Origin: Leisingera aquaemixtae
GTDB taxonomy: Bacteria; Pseudomonadota; Alphaproteobacteria; Rhodobacterales; Rhodobacteraceae
DNA: 64,000 nucleotides
NCBI RefSeq assembly: GCF_019801145.1
Contig: NZ_JAHVJQ010000011.1
Location: 62,001-126,000 of the forward strand
Reading direction: 5' to 3'
Shown here: positions 1 to 8,324 of the stretch, one piece after another
Layout of the letters: each line of letters starts with the position of its first letter
How positions within the stretch are numbered: position 1 is the stretch's first letter
Position numbers and translations under genes: made by a program
Notes under the pieces: generated by a model
What the model was told of the DNA's origin: nothing
The model's input: the letters and a program-made list of their open reading frames with translations, nothing else
The model's database searches: none

Positions 1-40
1 CCCTGCGCCCCGCAACAGCCTGCACCGGGTTCGTAAAAAA

Positions 41-99
41 GGTCCGGTCCGGACCAAATGTTTCGCGCGCGAAACATTTGGTCAGTCATGCTGACCTAT
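41..99 (+). promoter_or_regulatory. parS-like centromere palindrome, copy 1
   Basis: A perfect 32-bp palindrome occupies 52-83. Its core arms TGTTTC (59-64) and GAAACA (71-76) are the arms of the classical ParB site, but the spacer is GCGCGC (6 bp) instead of ACGT. The palindrome sits in a longer conserved block: GGTCCGGTCCGGACC on the left and CTGACCTAT on the right (91-99). The whole block recurs at 4326-4383 (inverted) and 5856-5913. Its nearness to parA-parB makes a partition site the best reading; the function is inferred. Confidence 0.75.
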
Positions 100-133
100 A
101 TTGAGAGGCGCTTTCCGCAGGTATCAGAGTCTG

Positions 134-161
134 AAACGGGCTTTCCGTGGAAAGCCCGTTT
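134..161 (-). terminator. Hairpin terminator downstream of repA
   Basis: Arms 134-146 and 149-161 are exact reverse complements (13 bp, AAACGGGCTTTCC) around a 2-nt centre. The hairpin lies 25 bp past the repA stop codon and ends in a short T run on the leftward strand. It probably ends repA transcription before the first parS copy. Confidence 0.6.
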
Positions 162-185
162 GCACAAAAGACGCTTCGGCGGCCC

Positions 186-1193
186 CTAGTCCGCGGCGCG
201 TTTGCGGACCCAGCCCAGAAACGCCGCATCGGGCGCCCTGAGGCGCGGCGTGCCAGAGCGCACCCACATGGCCCGCCATTCCGCCTCCAGCGCATAGGCA
301 TCGGCGCCGGGGATCAGCGCGCGCGCCTGCTCCAGGGTGGCGGGCTTCAGCTGCGGCGCGTTCAGCACTGCCTCGGTCACTGCAGCCTTCTGGGAAAACC
401 GGATCAGGTCGCCCTCCAGCTCCTCCAGCGCGTAATCGGGCAAGGGCTGCGCGTCGATCATGTCGCGGATCATCTTGCGGAACACCCGGCGCGGGGAGGC
501 GGAGCCGGATTTCTTCAGGAGCGTTTCCACCGAGACCTGCCAGCTGTTCTGCCGCCCGCAGTGCTTGCGCGCCAGCTCGTAGATCCGCCGCTCCAGCGGT
601 TTCCTGAGGCGGAAGTAATCGCGGCTGAGCGTCAGCACCGATTTCGACAGCACCGCGCGGTACAGCCAGTCGCTGAGCGTCACCGCCACGCTGACCATCT
701 TGCCGCCGCGGGCCTTGCGCACGATCTCCCATTTCTCGATCAGGCCGAAGCCGGTGGTCACCTCCTCGCCGCCGGTGACGATATTGGTGGTGATGCGGGT
801 GCCCGCCAGCCGCTCGAAGGCCTCGCGCAGCCGCCGGTAGGCATCGCCGGAGGTTTCCCGGTTGCAGGCGACCAGCAGGTCATGCGCCTTCAGGTGCAGG
901 GTGCGGCTCACCTGGCGGCCGGCATTGATCGCCGCCATCAGCTGGCTGATGCAGAAGATCAGGATGTCCTTGTCGTGGATTGTCGCCAGCCCCTTGACCG
1001 AGGGCGTCACGGTGATCTCCGCGCCGTTGTGCTGGTAATTGAGGATGCGCCGGTCCGGCCGTGTGCCCAGGGAGAACAGCGGATGCTCCATCGAGGCCAG
1101 GTCGTTCTTGGGGATCGCCCCGAAGATATCGCAGAGGAAGAAATCCCCCTGCCCTTCCGGAGGGACTCCCCCCGCCGTCAGCTCTGCTGCCAT
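186..1193 (-). CDS. repA: Plasmid replication initiator RepA (RPA family)
   Basis: Probable initiator protein that binds the plasmid origin and starts replication. The 335-residue product carries the RPA-family signature near its N-terminus (GDFFLCDIFGA at about 16-26, SMEHPLFSL at about 34-42, RRILNYQHN at about 48-56) and a basic C-terminus ending GWVRKRA. The frame stays open to an ATG at 1346. I prefer the ATG at 1193 because family members usually begin shortly before the GDFF motif, and because the longer frame would run through the DnaA box and iterons. The extra 51 residues are Pro/Arg-rich and low in complexity. repA is divergent from parA-parB, with the putative origin between them. 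Family assignment is firm; the start is uncertain. Confidence 0.88.
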   Translation of the reverse strand: MAAELTAGGVPPEGQGDFFLCDIFGAIPKNDLASMEHPLFSLGTRPDRRILNYQHNGAEITVTPSVKGLATIHDKDILIFCISQLMAAINAGRQVSRTLHLKAHDLLVACNRETSGDAYRRLREAFERLAGTRITTNIVTGGEEVTTGFGLIEKWEIVRKARGGKMVSVAVTLSDWLYRAVLSKSVLTLSRDYFRLRKPLERRIYELARKHCGRQNSWQVSVETLLKKSGSASPRRVFRKMIRDMIDAQPLPDYALEELEGDLIRFSQKAAVTEAVLNAPQLKPATLEQARALIPGADAYALEAEWRAMWVRSGTPRLRAPDAAFLGWVRKRAAD

Positions 1194-1287
1194 CTGCCTG
1201 TCCGCCGTCTGCTCTGCCGGCCGCCGGAATCTTCTGCCCCGGTCGGCGACTCGTTTTATCGTGGTTTTGATTACACTCACCCTAAGG

Positions 1288-1296
1288 TTATCCACA
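1288..1296 (+). promoter_or_regulatory. DnaA box
   Basis: TTATCCACA, an exact match to the consensus DnaA binding site, lies 95 bp upstream of the preferred repA start and 13 bp from the first iteron. This is consistent with DnaA-assisted opening of the plasmid origin. Confidence 0.6.
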
Positions 1297-1308
1297 GCCG
1301 GCGGCAAC

Positions 1309-1371
1309 GGGGGTTCGGAATCGCTTTGCCGGGGTTTCGGAGTCATCCCATCGGGGTTTCAGAGTCATGCG
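1309..1371 (+). repeat. Three iteron-like direct repeats, 22-bp period
   Basis: Units start at 1309, 1331 and 1353, exactly 22 bp (two helical turns) apart. Units 2 and 3 share GGGGTTTC(G/A)GAGTCAT; unit 1 is a diverged GGGGGTTCGGAATCGC. Phased direct repeats next to a DnaA box and a rep gene are the standard form of RepA-binding iterons, so they are the likely site of initiation and repA autoregulation. Confidence 0.6.
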
Positions 1372-1400
1372 TGCGGCAAAATCCGCCCCGATCGCCAATG

Positions 1401-1427
1401 AAAAAAGGGCTTTGCGCGCACGCCCTT
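1401..1427 (-). terminator. Leftward intrinsic terminator-like hairpin in the repA leader
   Basis: Read leftward, the arms AAGGGC (1427-1422) and GCCCTT (1410-1405) flank an 11-nt loop and run straight into a T6 tract (1406-1401). It lies upstream of repA in repA's own direction. It could attenuate repA transcription, end a countertranscript, or insulate repA from leftward read-through. Confidence 0.45.
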
Positions 1428-1678
1428 CCCCCTGTAACTAATAAATAACTCATAATTAACTTGGCAGATTTTTTTGCCGGCCCTGAAACAGCCCTGTTTC
1501 GCCCCCTCCCAACCCCCGGATTTGCTTAGAAAAAGCAGGAGGTATGCGCATTTTGCTTCCATGTGCGGTGTTTTTGCGTATTCTGTCCAAAAGGCAGCAC
1601 ATCAGGCTGCGGAGCAGCAGAACAGCAGCATTTCACACGGGCAGGGCCGGAGGGCCCAAGGACAGCAGGCAGATCCTC

Positions 1679-3088
1679 ATGGCGCGAGATATCCACAAGG
1701 CGAACGCAAGCCTCCCCCCCTATTTCAGCATCGACCCGGACGCCGCCCTGGCGGAGCTGGACGCCCCCACCAGCACCGCGGGCTTTGCCGAGATTGCCGC
1801 CGCCTGCGCGCAAGGCAGGGCGGACCTGGCCAGCCGCGGCATGAACGAGGAAGGCCGCAAGGAGCTGCGCCTGTTCTCCACCTGGGAGATCACCCGCTAC
1901 CTGATCCCGGTCGCCCAGGCCCATTTCCGCCGGGTGCTGAAAGCCAACCCCGATCTGCCCCAGGGCCGGTCGGAGACCGAGGGCGGCGCCAAGTGGTTCA
2001 CCCTCGACGAGGTGCTGGCCTTGCGCGCCTTCTTCGCGGCGCAAGGCTCCAAGGCCAAGGACTACCAGCCCTACCGCCCCGCGGGCCTGCCCGCCAAGAT
2101 GGTGGCGGTTGCCAACTTCAAGGGCGGCGTCGGCAAGACCTCGACCGCGGCGCATCTGGCGATGTCGGCGGCGCTCGACGGCTACAAGGTGCTGGTCATC
2201 GATCTCGACAGCCAGGGGTCGATGACCTCGATCTTCGGCGGCCGCGTCGAGGATGAATGGCAGACCGCCTTCCCGCTGCTGGCGCGCCACTACGGCGAGC
2301 ATCTGCGGCTGGAGAACCAGCGCCGGCTCGACCGCGGCGACGCCCCGCAGCCGCTGGACGAGGCGCTGGATGCGGCGATGGAGATGACCGCGGCGGACGT
2401 CATCCAGAACACCCACTGGCCCAACATCGACCTGATCGGCGCCCAGCTGAACCTCTACTGGGCGGAGTTCCAGATCCCGGTCTGGCGGATGGCGGCGCGC
2501 AGCTGGAAACTGTGGGATGCGCTGACGGAGCGGCTGGAGGCCGACGGGGTGCTGGACCAATACGATGTGATCTTCATCGACACCCCTCCGGCGCTTGGCT
2601 ACCTGACGATCAACGGGCTCAGCGCCGCCGACATCCTGCTGGTGCCGATGGGCGCGTCGTTCCTGGAGTTCGACTCGACCGGCCGGTTCTTCGACATGCT
2701 GCACTCCACCTTCGCCTCCATCGAAGAGGGCGAGAACCTGGCGGCCCGCGCGCTTGGCCGCCCCGGCCTCAGCTTCGAGTGGGACGCGGTGCGCGCGGTG
2801 ATCACCCGCTACGACGGCGCCCAGCAGGGTGAGCTGGCGGCGCTGATGCAGGCCTACATGGGCCGGGTGCTCTCCCCCCACAAACAGGATTTCACCGCGC
2901 TGATCGGCCAGGCCGGCGAGCAGGTCAGCGGCATCTACGAGGCCGACTACCGCGACTTCAACCGCGAGACCTATGCCCGCGGCCGCGAGACCTTCGACGA
3001 GACCTACGCCGCCTTCAAGAAACTGCTGATCGGCGTCTGGCGGCGCGAGGTGTTGCAGGAAGAGGCGGAACAGCGCGCGGCGGGCTAA
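1679..3088 (+). CDS. parA: Plasmid partition ATPase ParA
   Basis: Type Ia ParA ATPase that moves plasmid copies to daughter cells together with ParB and parS. The deviant Walker A KGGVGKT is at residues 148-154, DLDSQGS (A') at about 175-181 and the Walker B FIDTPP at about 299-304. The ~130-residue N-terminal extension (KWFTLDEVLALR) looks like the helix-turn-helix domain type Ia ParA proteins use to repress their own operon. I use the ATG at 1679 (469 aa); the frame is open further upstream, but that stretch has no family character. parB follows after 55 bp, and both genes end at the terminator at 4276. Confidence 0.92.
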   Translation: MARDIHKANASLPPYFSIDPDAALAELDAPTSTAGFAEIAAACAQGRADLASRGMNEEGRKELRLFSTWEITRYLIPVAQAHFRRVLKANPDLPQGRSETEGGAKWFTLDEVLALRAFFAAQGSKAKDYQPYRPAGLPAKMVAVANFKGGVGKTSTAAHLAMSAALDGYKVLVIDLDSQGSMTSIFGGRVEDEWQTAFPLLARHYGEHLRLENQRRLDRGDAPQPLDEALDAAMEMTAADVIQNTHWPNIDLIGAQLNLYWAEFQIPVWRMAARSWKLWDALTERLEADGVLDQYDVIFIDTPPALGYLTINGLSAADILLVPMGASFLEFDSTGRFFDMLHSTFASIEEGENLAARALGRPGLSFEWDAVRAVITRYDGAQQGELAALMQAYMGRVLSPHKQDFTALIGQAGEQVSGIYEADYRDFNRETYARGRETFDETYAAFKKLLIGVWRREVLQEEAEQRAAG

Positions 3089-3143
3089 GGCCCTAACAAG
3101 GACTTTCCGGCACACTGGCAGCCCGGAGACATGAGGACAGGAT

Positions 3144-4256
3144 ATGGCAAAACGCAAACGGCTTTCCCCGGCGCAGACCGATTACCTGGCAGCTGCCCCC
3201 GCCGGCAAACCCGCGCTTGGCGGGCCGTCCAGTGTAGGGGCCGCGCCGATTGCCCAGGTGGCCTCGGACGCTTCCGCCCAGGCGGCGCTGCAGGAATTGT
3301 CCGGCGTGCTGGAAAACGCCCGCGCCAAAGGGCTGATGATCGAGGAACTGCCGCTGGCAGCGATCGACGAGAACCACCTGGTGCGCGACCGCATCGAGCA
3401 GGACGAGGAAGAGCTGCAGTCGCTGATCGACTCGATCCGCGCCCGCGGCCAGCAGACCCCGGCCGAGGTGGTGCCGCTGGAGGATACATTTGGCGGGCGC
3501 ACCCACGGGCTGATCTCCGGCTGGCGCCGCCTGACCGCGCTTCGCAGGCTCTATGAGGAGACATCAGACCCGCGGTTCGCCACCCTTAAGGCGCTGGTGA
3601 TCAAGCCGGACAGCGCCGAAGGCGCTTATGTGGCGATGGTCGAGGAAAACGAGATCCGGGTGAACCTGTCGCACTACGAGCGCGCCCGTATTGCCGTGCG
3701 GGCGTATAAGGAGGGCGTCTTCAGCCGCCGCAAATACGCGCTGCAGGCGCTGTTCGGCAACGCGACCCGCGCCAAGCGCTCCAAGATCGGCAGCTTCGTC
3801 ACCCTGGTCGAGGCGCTGGACGCGGTGCTGTTCTACCCCACCGCGATCAGCGAGAAGCTGGGCCTGGCGCTGGTGCGCGAGATCGAGGCGGATGAGGGGT
3901 TCGCGGAGCGCGCGGCACAGGCGCTGCAGGCCGCCGACCGGTCCAGCCCCGAGGCTGAGCTGGAGGTTCTGGCCCGGCTGGTGGAGGCGCGGCCTGAGAA
4001 GCAGCCTGAGAAAAAGCCTCGGTTAGAGGCTGATCTCTCCCCTGCCCCGCCGTCCGGGCAGCCGCTGGTCAGCGGCCCGCGGGTGCGCGGCGCCTATGAC
4101 TGGGACGCCGCCATGCCGGGCGAGCGGATCTCCCTGCCTGGGGCCAAGGGGGTGGTCCTGGGCTATACCCCCAGCGAGCAGAAGATCGAGATCAGCGGCC
4201 CGGGCGTCAGCGCCGCGCTGGTGGAGGCGTTGCAGGCCTGGCTGAAAAAGCTCTGA
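3144..4256 (+). CDS. parB: Plasmid partition protein ParB (ParB/RepB nuclease-fold family)
   Basis: Centromere-binding partner of ParA, 370 aa. The N-terminal ParB/Srx domain shows the arginine box ISGWRRLTA at about 124-132 and the conserved VEENEIRVNLSHYERA stretch at about 166-181. A helix-turn-helix region follows (about 186-225), and a C-terminal part of about 50 residues could be the dimerisation domain. GAGG precedes the ATG. The arms of the three nearby palindromes match the classical ParB site, so those are its likely targets. Confidence 0.92.
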   Translation: MAKRKRLSPAQTDYLAAAPAGKPALGGPSSVGAAPIAQVASDASAQAALQELSGVLENARAKGLMIEELPLAAIDENHLVRDRIEQDEEELQSLIDSIRARGQQTPAEVVPLEDTFGGRTHGLISGWRRLTALRRLYEETSDPRFATLKALVIKPDSAEGAYVAMVEENEIRVNLSHYERARIAVRAYKEGVFSRRKYALQALFGNATRAKRSKIGSFVTLVEALDAVLFYPTAISEKLGLALVREIEADEGFAERAAQALQAADRSSPEAELEVLARLVEARPEKQPEKKPRLEADLSPAPPSGQPLVSGPRVRGAYDWDAAMPGERISLPGAKGVVLGYTPSEQKIEISGPGVSAALVEALQAWLKKL

Positions 4257-4275
4257 TCCGAGCCTGAAAACGGAC

Positions 4276-4303
4276 AAGGGCGCGGAGACCGCGCCCTTTT
4301 TTT
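4276..4303 (+). terminator. Rho-independent terminator after parAB
   Basis: A perfect 10-bp stem AAGGGCGCGG / CCGCGCCCTT with a 3-nt loop is followed by a T tract. It starts 20 bp past the parB stop codon. Confidence 0.85.
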
Positions 4304-4325
4304 GTGCCTTGTTAGAGCCTGATAT

Positions 4326-4383
4326 TAGGTCAGCCTGTCTGACCAAATGTTTCGCGCGCGAAACATTTGGTCCGGACCGGACC
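4326..4383 (-). promoter_or_regulatory. parS-like centromere palindrome, copy 2 (inverted)
   Basis: The same perfect 32-bp palindrome as at 52-83, here at 4341-4372. The flanking block is in the opposite orientation (TAGGTCAG at 4326-4333; GGACCGGACC at 4374-4383). It lies between the parAB terminator and the end of ugd. Confidence 0.75.
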
Positions 4384-4412
4384 TATTTCAAGACCTGCGC
4401 CGTAGGCGGCGC

Positions 4413-5723
4413 TCAGGCGCCCCGCCCCACGGCCGTATAGGTCTCGAACCCGGCCTGTTTGGCACTCTCGGGCGAATAGATGTTGCGCAGGTCCGCCATC
4501 CGCGGCTGCGCCATCCCGCCGGCCAGCTTCTTCAGGTCCAGGGCGCGGAACTCGTTCCACTCGGTCAGCAGCACGATCAGGTCGGCACCCTGCGCCGCCT
4601 CATAGGGGTCTTCCACCCAGGCGGCGCCGGGCAGGAGCGCCTCGCCCTCGGCACGGCCCTGCGGGTCCACCACCCGCACCCTGGCGCCGCCGCCGATCAG
4701 GGCCGGCACGATGGTCAGGCTGGGGGCGTCGCGCATGTCGTCGGTGTTGGGCTTGAAGGTGACGCCGAGCACCGCCACTGTGCGGCCGTTGAAGGAGCCG
4801 CCGCAGGCATCGCGCAGCTTCTCCACCATCCGCGCCTTCACCTCGTTGTTCACCTGCATCACGGTTTCGGTGATCCGCATCGGGAAGGCATGGTCCTGGC
4901 CGATCCGCGCCAGCGCCGCGGTGTCCTTGGGGAAGCAGGAGCCGCCGTAGCCGGGGCCCGCGTGCAGGAACTTGTTGCCGATGCGGCCGTCAAAGCCGAT
5001 GCCGCGGGACACTTCCTTGACGTCGGCGCCGACCCGCTCGCACAGGCCCGCGATCTCGTTGATGAAGGTGATCTTGGCGGCGAGGAAGGCATTGGCCGCG
5101 TATTTGATCATCTCCGCCGATTCCAGGTCAGTGGACAGGATCGGGAAGTCGCGCAGGTACAGCGGGCGGTAGATCTCCGACATCACTTCGGCGGCGCGCT
5201 CGGTCTGGACGCCGACCACCACCCGGTCGGGTTTCATGAAATCCTCGATCGCGGCGCCTTCGCGCAGGAACTCCGGGTTGGAGGCGACATCGAAATCGGC
5301 GCTTGGGTTGGCCTTGGCGATCACCTCCTGCACCTTGCGGTTGGTGCCCACCGGCACGGTGGATTTGGTCACCACCACCGCGTAGGCAGTCAGCGCCCCG
5401 GCGATCTCCTCGGCCGCGGCCATCACATAGGTGAGGTCGGCATGGCCGTCGCCGCGCCGGGTCGGGGTGCCGACCGCGATGAACACCGCGTCCGCCCCGT
5501 CCACCGCGGCGGCCAGATCGGCGGTGAAGCTGAGCCGCCCCGCCTTCACGTTCTTTTCCATCAGCTGGTCGAGGCCGGGCTCGTAGATCGGCACCTCGCC
5601 GTTGTTCAGCCGGGTGATCTTGCTTTCGTCCTTGTCGACGCAGATCACGTCATGGCCGAAATCCGAAAAACAGACGCCGGATACCAGTCCGACATAGCCG
5701 GTGCCAATCATCGCAATACGCAT
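4413..5723 (-). CDS. ugd: UDP-glucose 6-dehydrogenase
   Basis: Oxidises UDP-glucose twice with NAD+ to UDP-glucuronate, a precursor of acidic surface polysaccharides. The Rossmann motif GTGYVG is at residues 7-12; STVPVGT (121-127) and the catalytic cysteine in GPGYGGSCFPKD (Cys263) are intact. At 436 aa it matches bacterial Ugd. The ATG at 5723 follows AAAGGG; the frame extends upstream through parS copy 3, but that part is not protein-like. The gene is flanked by inverted parS-like blocks and is followed (in its direction of reading, upstream) by the epimerase that uses its product. Confidence 0.95.
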   Translation of the reverse strand: MRIAMIGTGYVGLVSGVCFSDFGHDVICVDKDESKITRLNNGEVPIYEPGLDQLMEKNVKAGRLSFTADLAAAVDGADAVFIAVGTPTRRGDGHADLTYVMAAAEEIAGALTAYAVVVTKSTVPVGTNRKVQEVIAKANPSADFDVASNPEFLREGAAIEDFMKPDRVVVGVQTERAAEVMSEIYRPLYLRDFPILSTDLESAEMIKYAANAFLAAKITFINEIAGLCERVGADVKEVSRGIGFDGRIGNKFLHAGPGYGGSCFPKDTAALARIGQDHAFPMRITETVMQVNNEVKARMVEKLRDACGGSFNGRTVAVLGVTFKPNTDDMRDAPSLTIVPALIGGGARVRVVDPQGRAEGEALLPGAAWVEDPYEAAQGADLIVLLTEWNEFRALDLKKLAGGMAQPRMADLRNIYSPESAKQAGFETYTAVGRGA

Positions 5724-5855
5724 GGGATGCCCTTTTTCCGTTCCTAGTCCACCTGGCTTTGCGCTGCAGGTGGTGTTGTTCAGATAGAGACATATACGCA
5801 GCCGGACAGGGCGGAAACCGGAATTTTGGCGGCACCGCCCGCAGCGCGGAGATAA

Positions 5856-5913
5856 GTCCGGTCCGGACCAAATGTTTCGCGCGCGAAACATTTGGTCAAC
5901 TGTGCTGACCTAT
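5856..5913 (+). promoter_or_regulatory. parS-like centromere palindrome, copy 3
   Basis: A third exact copy of the 32-bp palindrome (5866-5897), with the GTCCGGTCCGGACC left flank and CTGACCTAT right flank, same orientation as copy 1. It lies between ugd and the upstream epimerase gene and probably separates the two transcripts as well as serving partition. Confidence 0.75.
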
Positions 5914-5945
5914 TTGGGCCTTCCGGACCAGGGCCGGGCGGCGGC

Positions 5946-6947
5946 TCAGATGCGGTAATACTCCCGGTACCAGGCGGCAAACCGGGCCACGCCCTCGGTG
6001 ACGCCGACCTGCGGCTGATAGCCGGTGAGCTCGGTCAGCAGGCGGGTGTCGGCCCAGGTGGCAGGCACGTCGCCGGCCTGCATCTCCATCATGTTCTTCT
6101 GCGCTTCGCACCCCAGCGCCGCCTCCAGTGCGGCGATGTACTCCATCAGCGGGGTCGGCTTGCTGGCGCCGATATTGACCACCCGGAACGGCGCCACCGG
6201 GCTGAGGCTGTCCTGGTCCGAGACCGGCTCTGTGCCCGGCACCGCGGCGATAAGGCCGGTGATGCCGCTGACCAGATCGTCGATATAGGTGAAATCGCGG
6301 CTCATCCGGCCGTGGTTGTAGACGTCGATGGGCTCCCCCGCCAGCATCGCCCTGGTGAATTTGAACAGCGCCATGTCGGGTCGCCCCCAGGGGCCGTAGA
6401 CGGTGAAGAAGCGGAACATGGTGGTGGGAAGCCCGTAGAGATGGGCATAGGAATGCGCCATCGACTCGTTGGCCTTCTTGGTGGCGGCATAAAAGGACAT
6501 CTGGTGGTCGGCCTGCTGGCGCTCTCCGAACGGCATCTCGGTGCTGGCGCCGTAGGCCGAGGAGGTGGAGGCCATCAGCAGGTGCTGCGGCGGATGCGCG
6601 CGGGCCGCTTCCAGCAGCTCGAAGGTGCCGATCAGATTGGCCTCCAGATAGTCGCGCGGCGCGTCGATCGAATGGCGCACCCCGGCCTGGGCGGCCAGGT
6701 GGATCACCGCATCCGGCTGGTGCGCCTCGAACAGCTGCATCAGCAGGCCGGGGTCCTCCAGCTTGCCGATCACCGGGGTGAAGCCCGGGGTCTGCGCCAG
6801 CATGCCGTGGCGGCGCTCCTTCAGCGCCACGTCGTAGTAGGGCGACAGGCAGTCCAGCCCGATGACCCGCCAGCCTGCCGCCAGCAGCCGCGCTGCCAGG
6901 TGATATCCGATGAAGCCGGCCGAGCCGGTGATGAGAGCTGTCTGCAT
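5946..6947 (-). CDS. UDP-glucuronate 4-epimerase (NAD-dependent epimerase/dehydratase)
   Basis: Extended short-chain dehydrogenase of 333 aa. GSAGFIG at 8-14 binds NAD+, and the catalytic Tyr153-xxx-Lys157 sits in SFYAATKK. The segments LDCLSPYYDV, AGVRHSIDAPRDY and TVYGPWGRPDMALFKFT are typical of the LspL/CapI group, which converts UDP-GlcA to UDP-GalA. Adjacent ugd supplies the substrate. The ATG at 6947 follows AAAGGG. Another 4-epimerase substrate is possible, but the PWGRPDMA signature favours uronate. Confidence 0.88.
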   Translation of the reverse strand: MQTALITGSAGFIGYHLAARLLAAGWRVIGLDCLSPYYDVALKERRHGMLAQTPGFTPVIGKLEDPGLLMQLFEAHQPDAVIHLAAQAGVRHSIDAPRDYLEANLIGTFELLEAARAHPPQHLLMASTSSAYGASTEMPFGERQQADHQMSFYAATKKANESMAHSYAHLYGLPTTMFRFFTVYGPWGRPDMALFKFTRAMLAGEPIDVYNHGRMSRDFTYIDDLVSGITGLIAAVPGTEPVSDQDSLSPVAPFRVVNIGASKPTPLMEYIAALEAALGCEAQKNMMEMQAGDVPATWADTRLLTELTGYQPQVGVTEGVARFAAWYREYYRI

Positions 6948-7083
6948 GCCCTTTAGGTGGCGGCTTCCTGCCGCCCTGTCAAACCCTTTGCCGCGGCAAT
7001 GGATTTGACAGGGGCCGGGATTTATGAGCTTTCGGAGCCGCGCAGGCCGCATCAGATTCCATCAGACAGGCAAGGAGCCCCGG

Positions 7084-8172
7084 GTGAACACAGCACAGGC
7101 AATCGGCACAGCTGCGGCAGACCCGGCGGGCACCGGACATGGGACTGGGCAGGGGGCGGGCCGGCTGGTGGCGGTGGTGGTGACCCACAACCGGCTGGAC
7201 AAGCTCAAGGCGACGCTGGCGCGGCTGCTGGAGAGCCCCGCGCATGAGCTCGCGGCGGTGGTGGTGGCCGACAATGCCTCCTCCGACGGCACCGGCGCCT
7301 GGCTGGCGGCGCAGGCCGATCCGCGGCTCGACATCTGCAGCAGTGCGGAAAACCGCGGCGGCGCCGGCGGGTTCGAGATGGGCATGCGCCGGGCGATGGA
7401 GGCGCATGGCCCGGACTGGCTGGTGGTGATGGATGACGACGGGCGGCCGGCGCCGGGCGGGCTCGCGGCCTTCCGCGCGCTGGCCATGCACCGGCAGGCG
7501 GACCGGGAAACCGGCGGCGGCTGGGATGCGGTGGCGGCGGCGGTCTATTTCCCCGACGGCCGCATCTGCGAGATGAACCGGCCCTCGCGCAACCCGTTCT
7601 GGCATGCCCGCGAGTTCCTGCGCACCCTGTTCGGGGGCGGCCGCTCCGGCTTTCACGTGCAGCCCTCGGATTACGAGGGGCCGGGGATGCAGATCGATGT
7701 CACCTCTTTCGTGGGCTTCTTCATCTCCGCGGAGGCGGTGCGGCGCACCGGCTACCCGGACCCGGAGCTGTTCATCTACGGCGATGACGGGCTCTATACC
7801 CTGGGGCTGACCAAGGCGGGCGGCCGCATCGGCTTTGAGCCCTCGGTGCGCTTCGAGCATGACCTGTCGACCTTCCGGGCCGGGGGCGCGGACCCGCAAA
7901 AGGCGGATGCGGCGCAGCGCGGCCGCTTCGTGCCGCTGTGGAAGGCCTATTACTACCACCGCAACCTGTTGCTCTTGTACCGGATGGCGGCGGGCTGGCT
8001 GTTCTGGCCGGTGCTCCTGGTGATCGTGCCGAAATGGCTGACGAAGGCGCGTCAGCACCCGGGCGCGCGCCGCGTCTTCCTGCGGCTCCTGGCCCATGCG
8101 CTGCGCGACGGAATCCTGCGCCGCACCGCGGTGCGCCATGCGCGGGTGCTGGAGCTGAGCCGCGAAGGCTGA
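7084..8172 (+). CDS. Glycosyltransferase family 2, rhamnosyltransferase-like
   Basis: GT-A fold transferase of 362 aa. The N-terminal VAVVVTHNRLDKL (30-42), VADNASSDGT (61-70), ENRGGAGGF (89-97) and metal-binding DDDG (117-120) are the GT2 pattern of the rhamnosyl/galactofuranosyl-transferase branch. A hydrophobic segment with basic flanks near the C-terminus (GWLFWPVLLVIVPKW) suggests membrane association. I chose the GTG at 7084 because AAGGAG sits 7 bp ahead; an in-frame ATG at 7024 lacks a comparable site. It is divergent from the epimerase. Donor and acceptor cannot be told from sequence. Confidence 0.85.
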   Translation: MNTAQAIGTAAADPAGTGHGTGQGAGRLVAVVVTHNRLDKLKATLARLLESPAHELAAVVVADNASSDGTGAWLAAQADPRLDICSSAENRGGAGGFEMGMRRAMEAHGPDWLVVMDDDGRPAPGGLAAFRALAMHRQADRETGGGWDAVAAAVYFPDGRICEMNRPSRNPFWHAREFLRTLFGGGRSGFHVQPSDYEGPGMQIDVTSFVGFFISAEAVRRTGYPDPELFIYGDDGLYTLGLTKAGGRIGFEPSVRFEHDLSTFRAGGADPQKADAAQRGRFVPLWKAYYYHRNLLLLYRMAAGWLFWPVLLVIVPKWLTKARQHPGARRVFLRLLAHALRDGILRRTAVRHARVLELSREG

Positions 8173-8266
8173 GAACGAAGGCAGGGCAGGGGTGCGGGGC
8201 ATGCACATTTGCAGGGCTCCGGCATCCGAAAGGACATCCGATAGCTATCTGGTATCTGCGCCCGCT

Positions 8267-8283
8267 GCCCAGGAAAGCTGGGC
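8267..8283. terminator. Small hairpin between convergent genes
   Basis: GCCCAG and CTGGGC arms around a 5-nt loop lie between the GT2 stop (8172) and the convergent spike gene stop (8325). There is no T tract, so termination is only a guess. Confidence 0.25.
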
Positions 8284-8324
8284 CTGGCCGCCGTGAGCGG
8301 CAAATTGCGGCGCCAGGCTGCTGC

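Larger units (their letters stand above)
1194..1678. other. Putative replication origin / repA-parA intergenic region
   Basis: This 485-bp stretch between divergent repA and parA holds a perfect DnaA box (TTATCCACA, 1288-1296), three 22-bp-phased iteron-like repeats (1309-1371), a leftward intrinsic-terminator-like hairpin (1401-1427) and an AT-rich tract at about 1430-1480 that could serve as the unwinding element. This is the usual content of an iteron origin. Origin function is inferred from architecture only. Confidence 0.6.

Noticed and set aside
1194-1346. N-terminal 51-residue extension of RepA
   Set aside because: It runs through the DnaA box and two iterons, lacks a Shine-Dalgarno sequence and is unlike the family N-terminus.
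4347-5747. Long open frame opposite ugd, and similar long frames opposite parA, yjbH, manC and others
   Set aside because: They are third-position GC shadows: low-complexity Arg/Ala/Gly/His-rich products with no family motif, exactly opposite well-conserved genes.
4341-5897. ugd flanked by inverted copies of a 32-bp palindrome, suggesting a transposable unit
   Set aside because: A third copy lies next to repA, the core arms match ParB sites, there is no transposase and no target duplication. A partition role explains all three.
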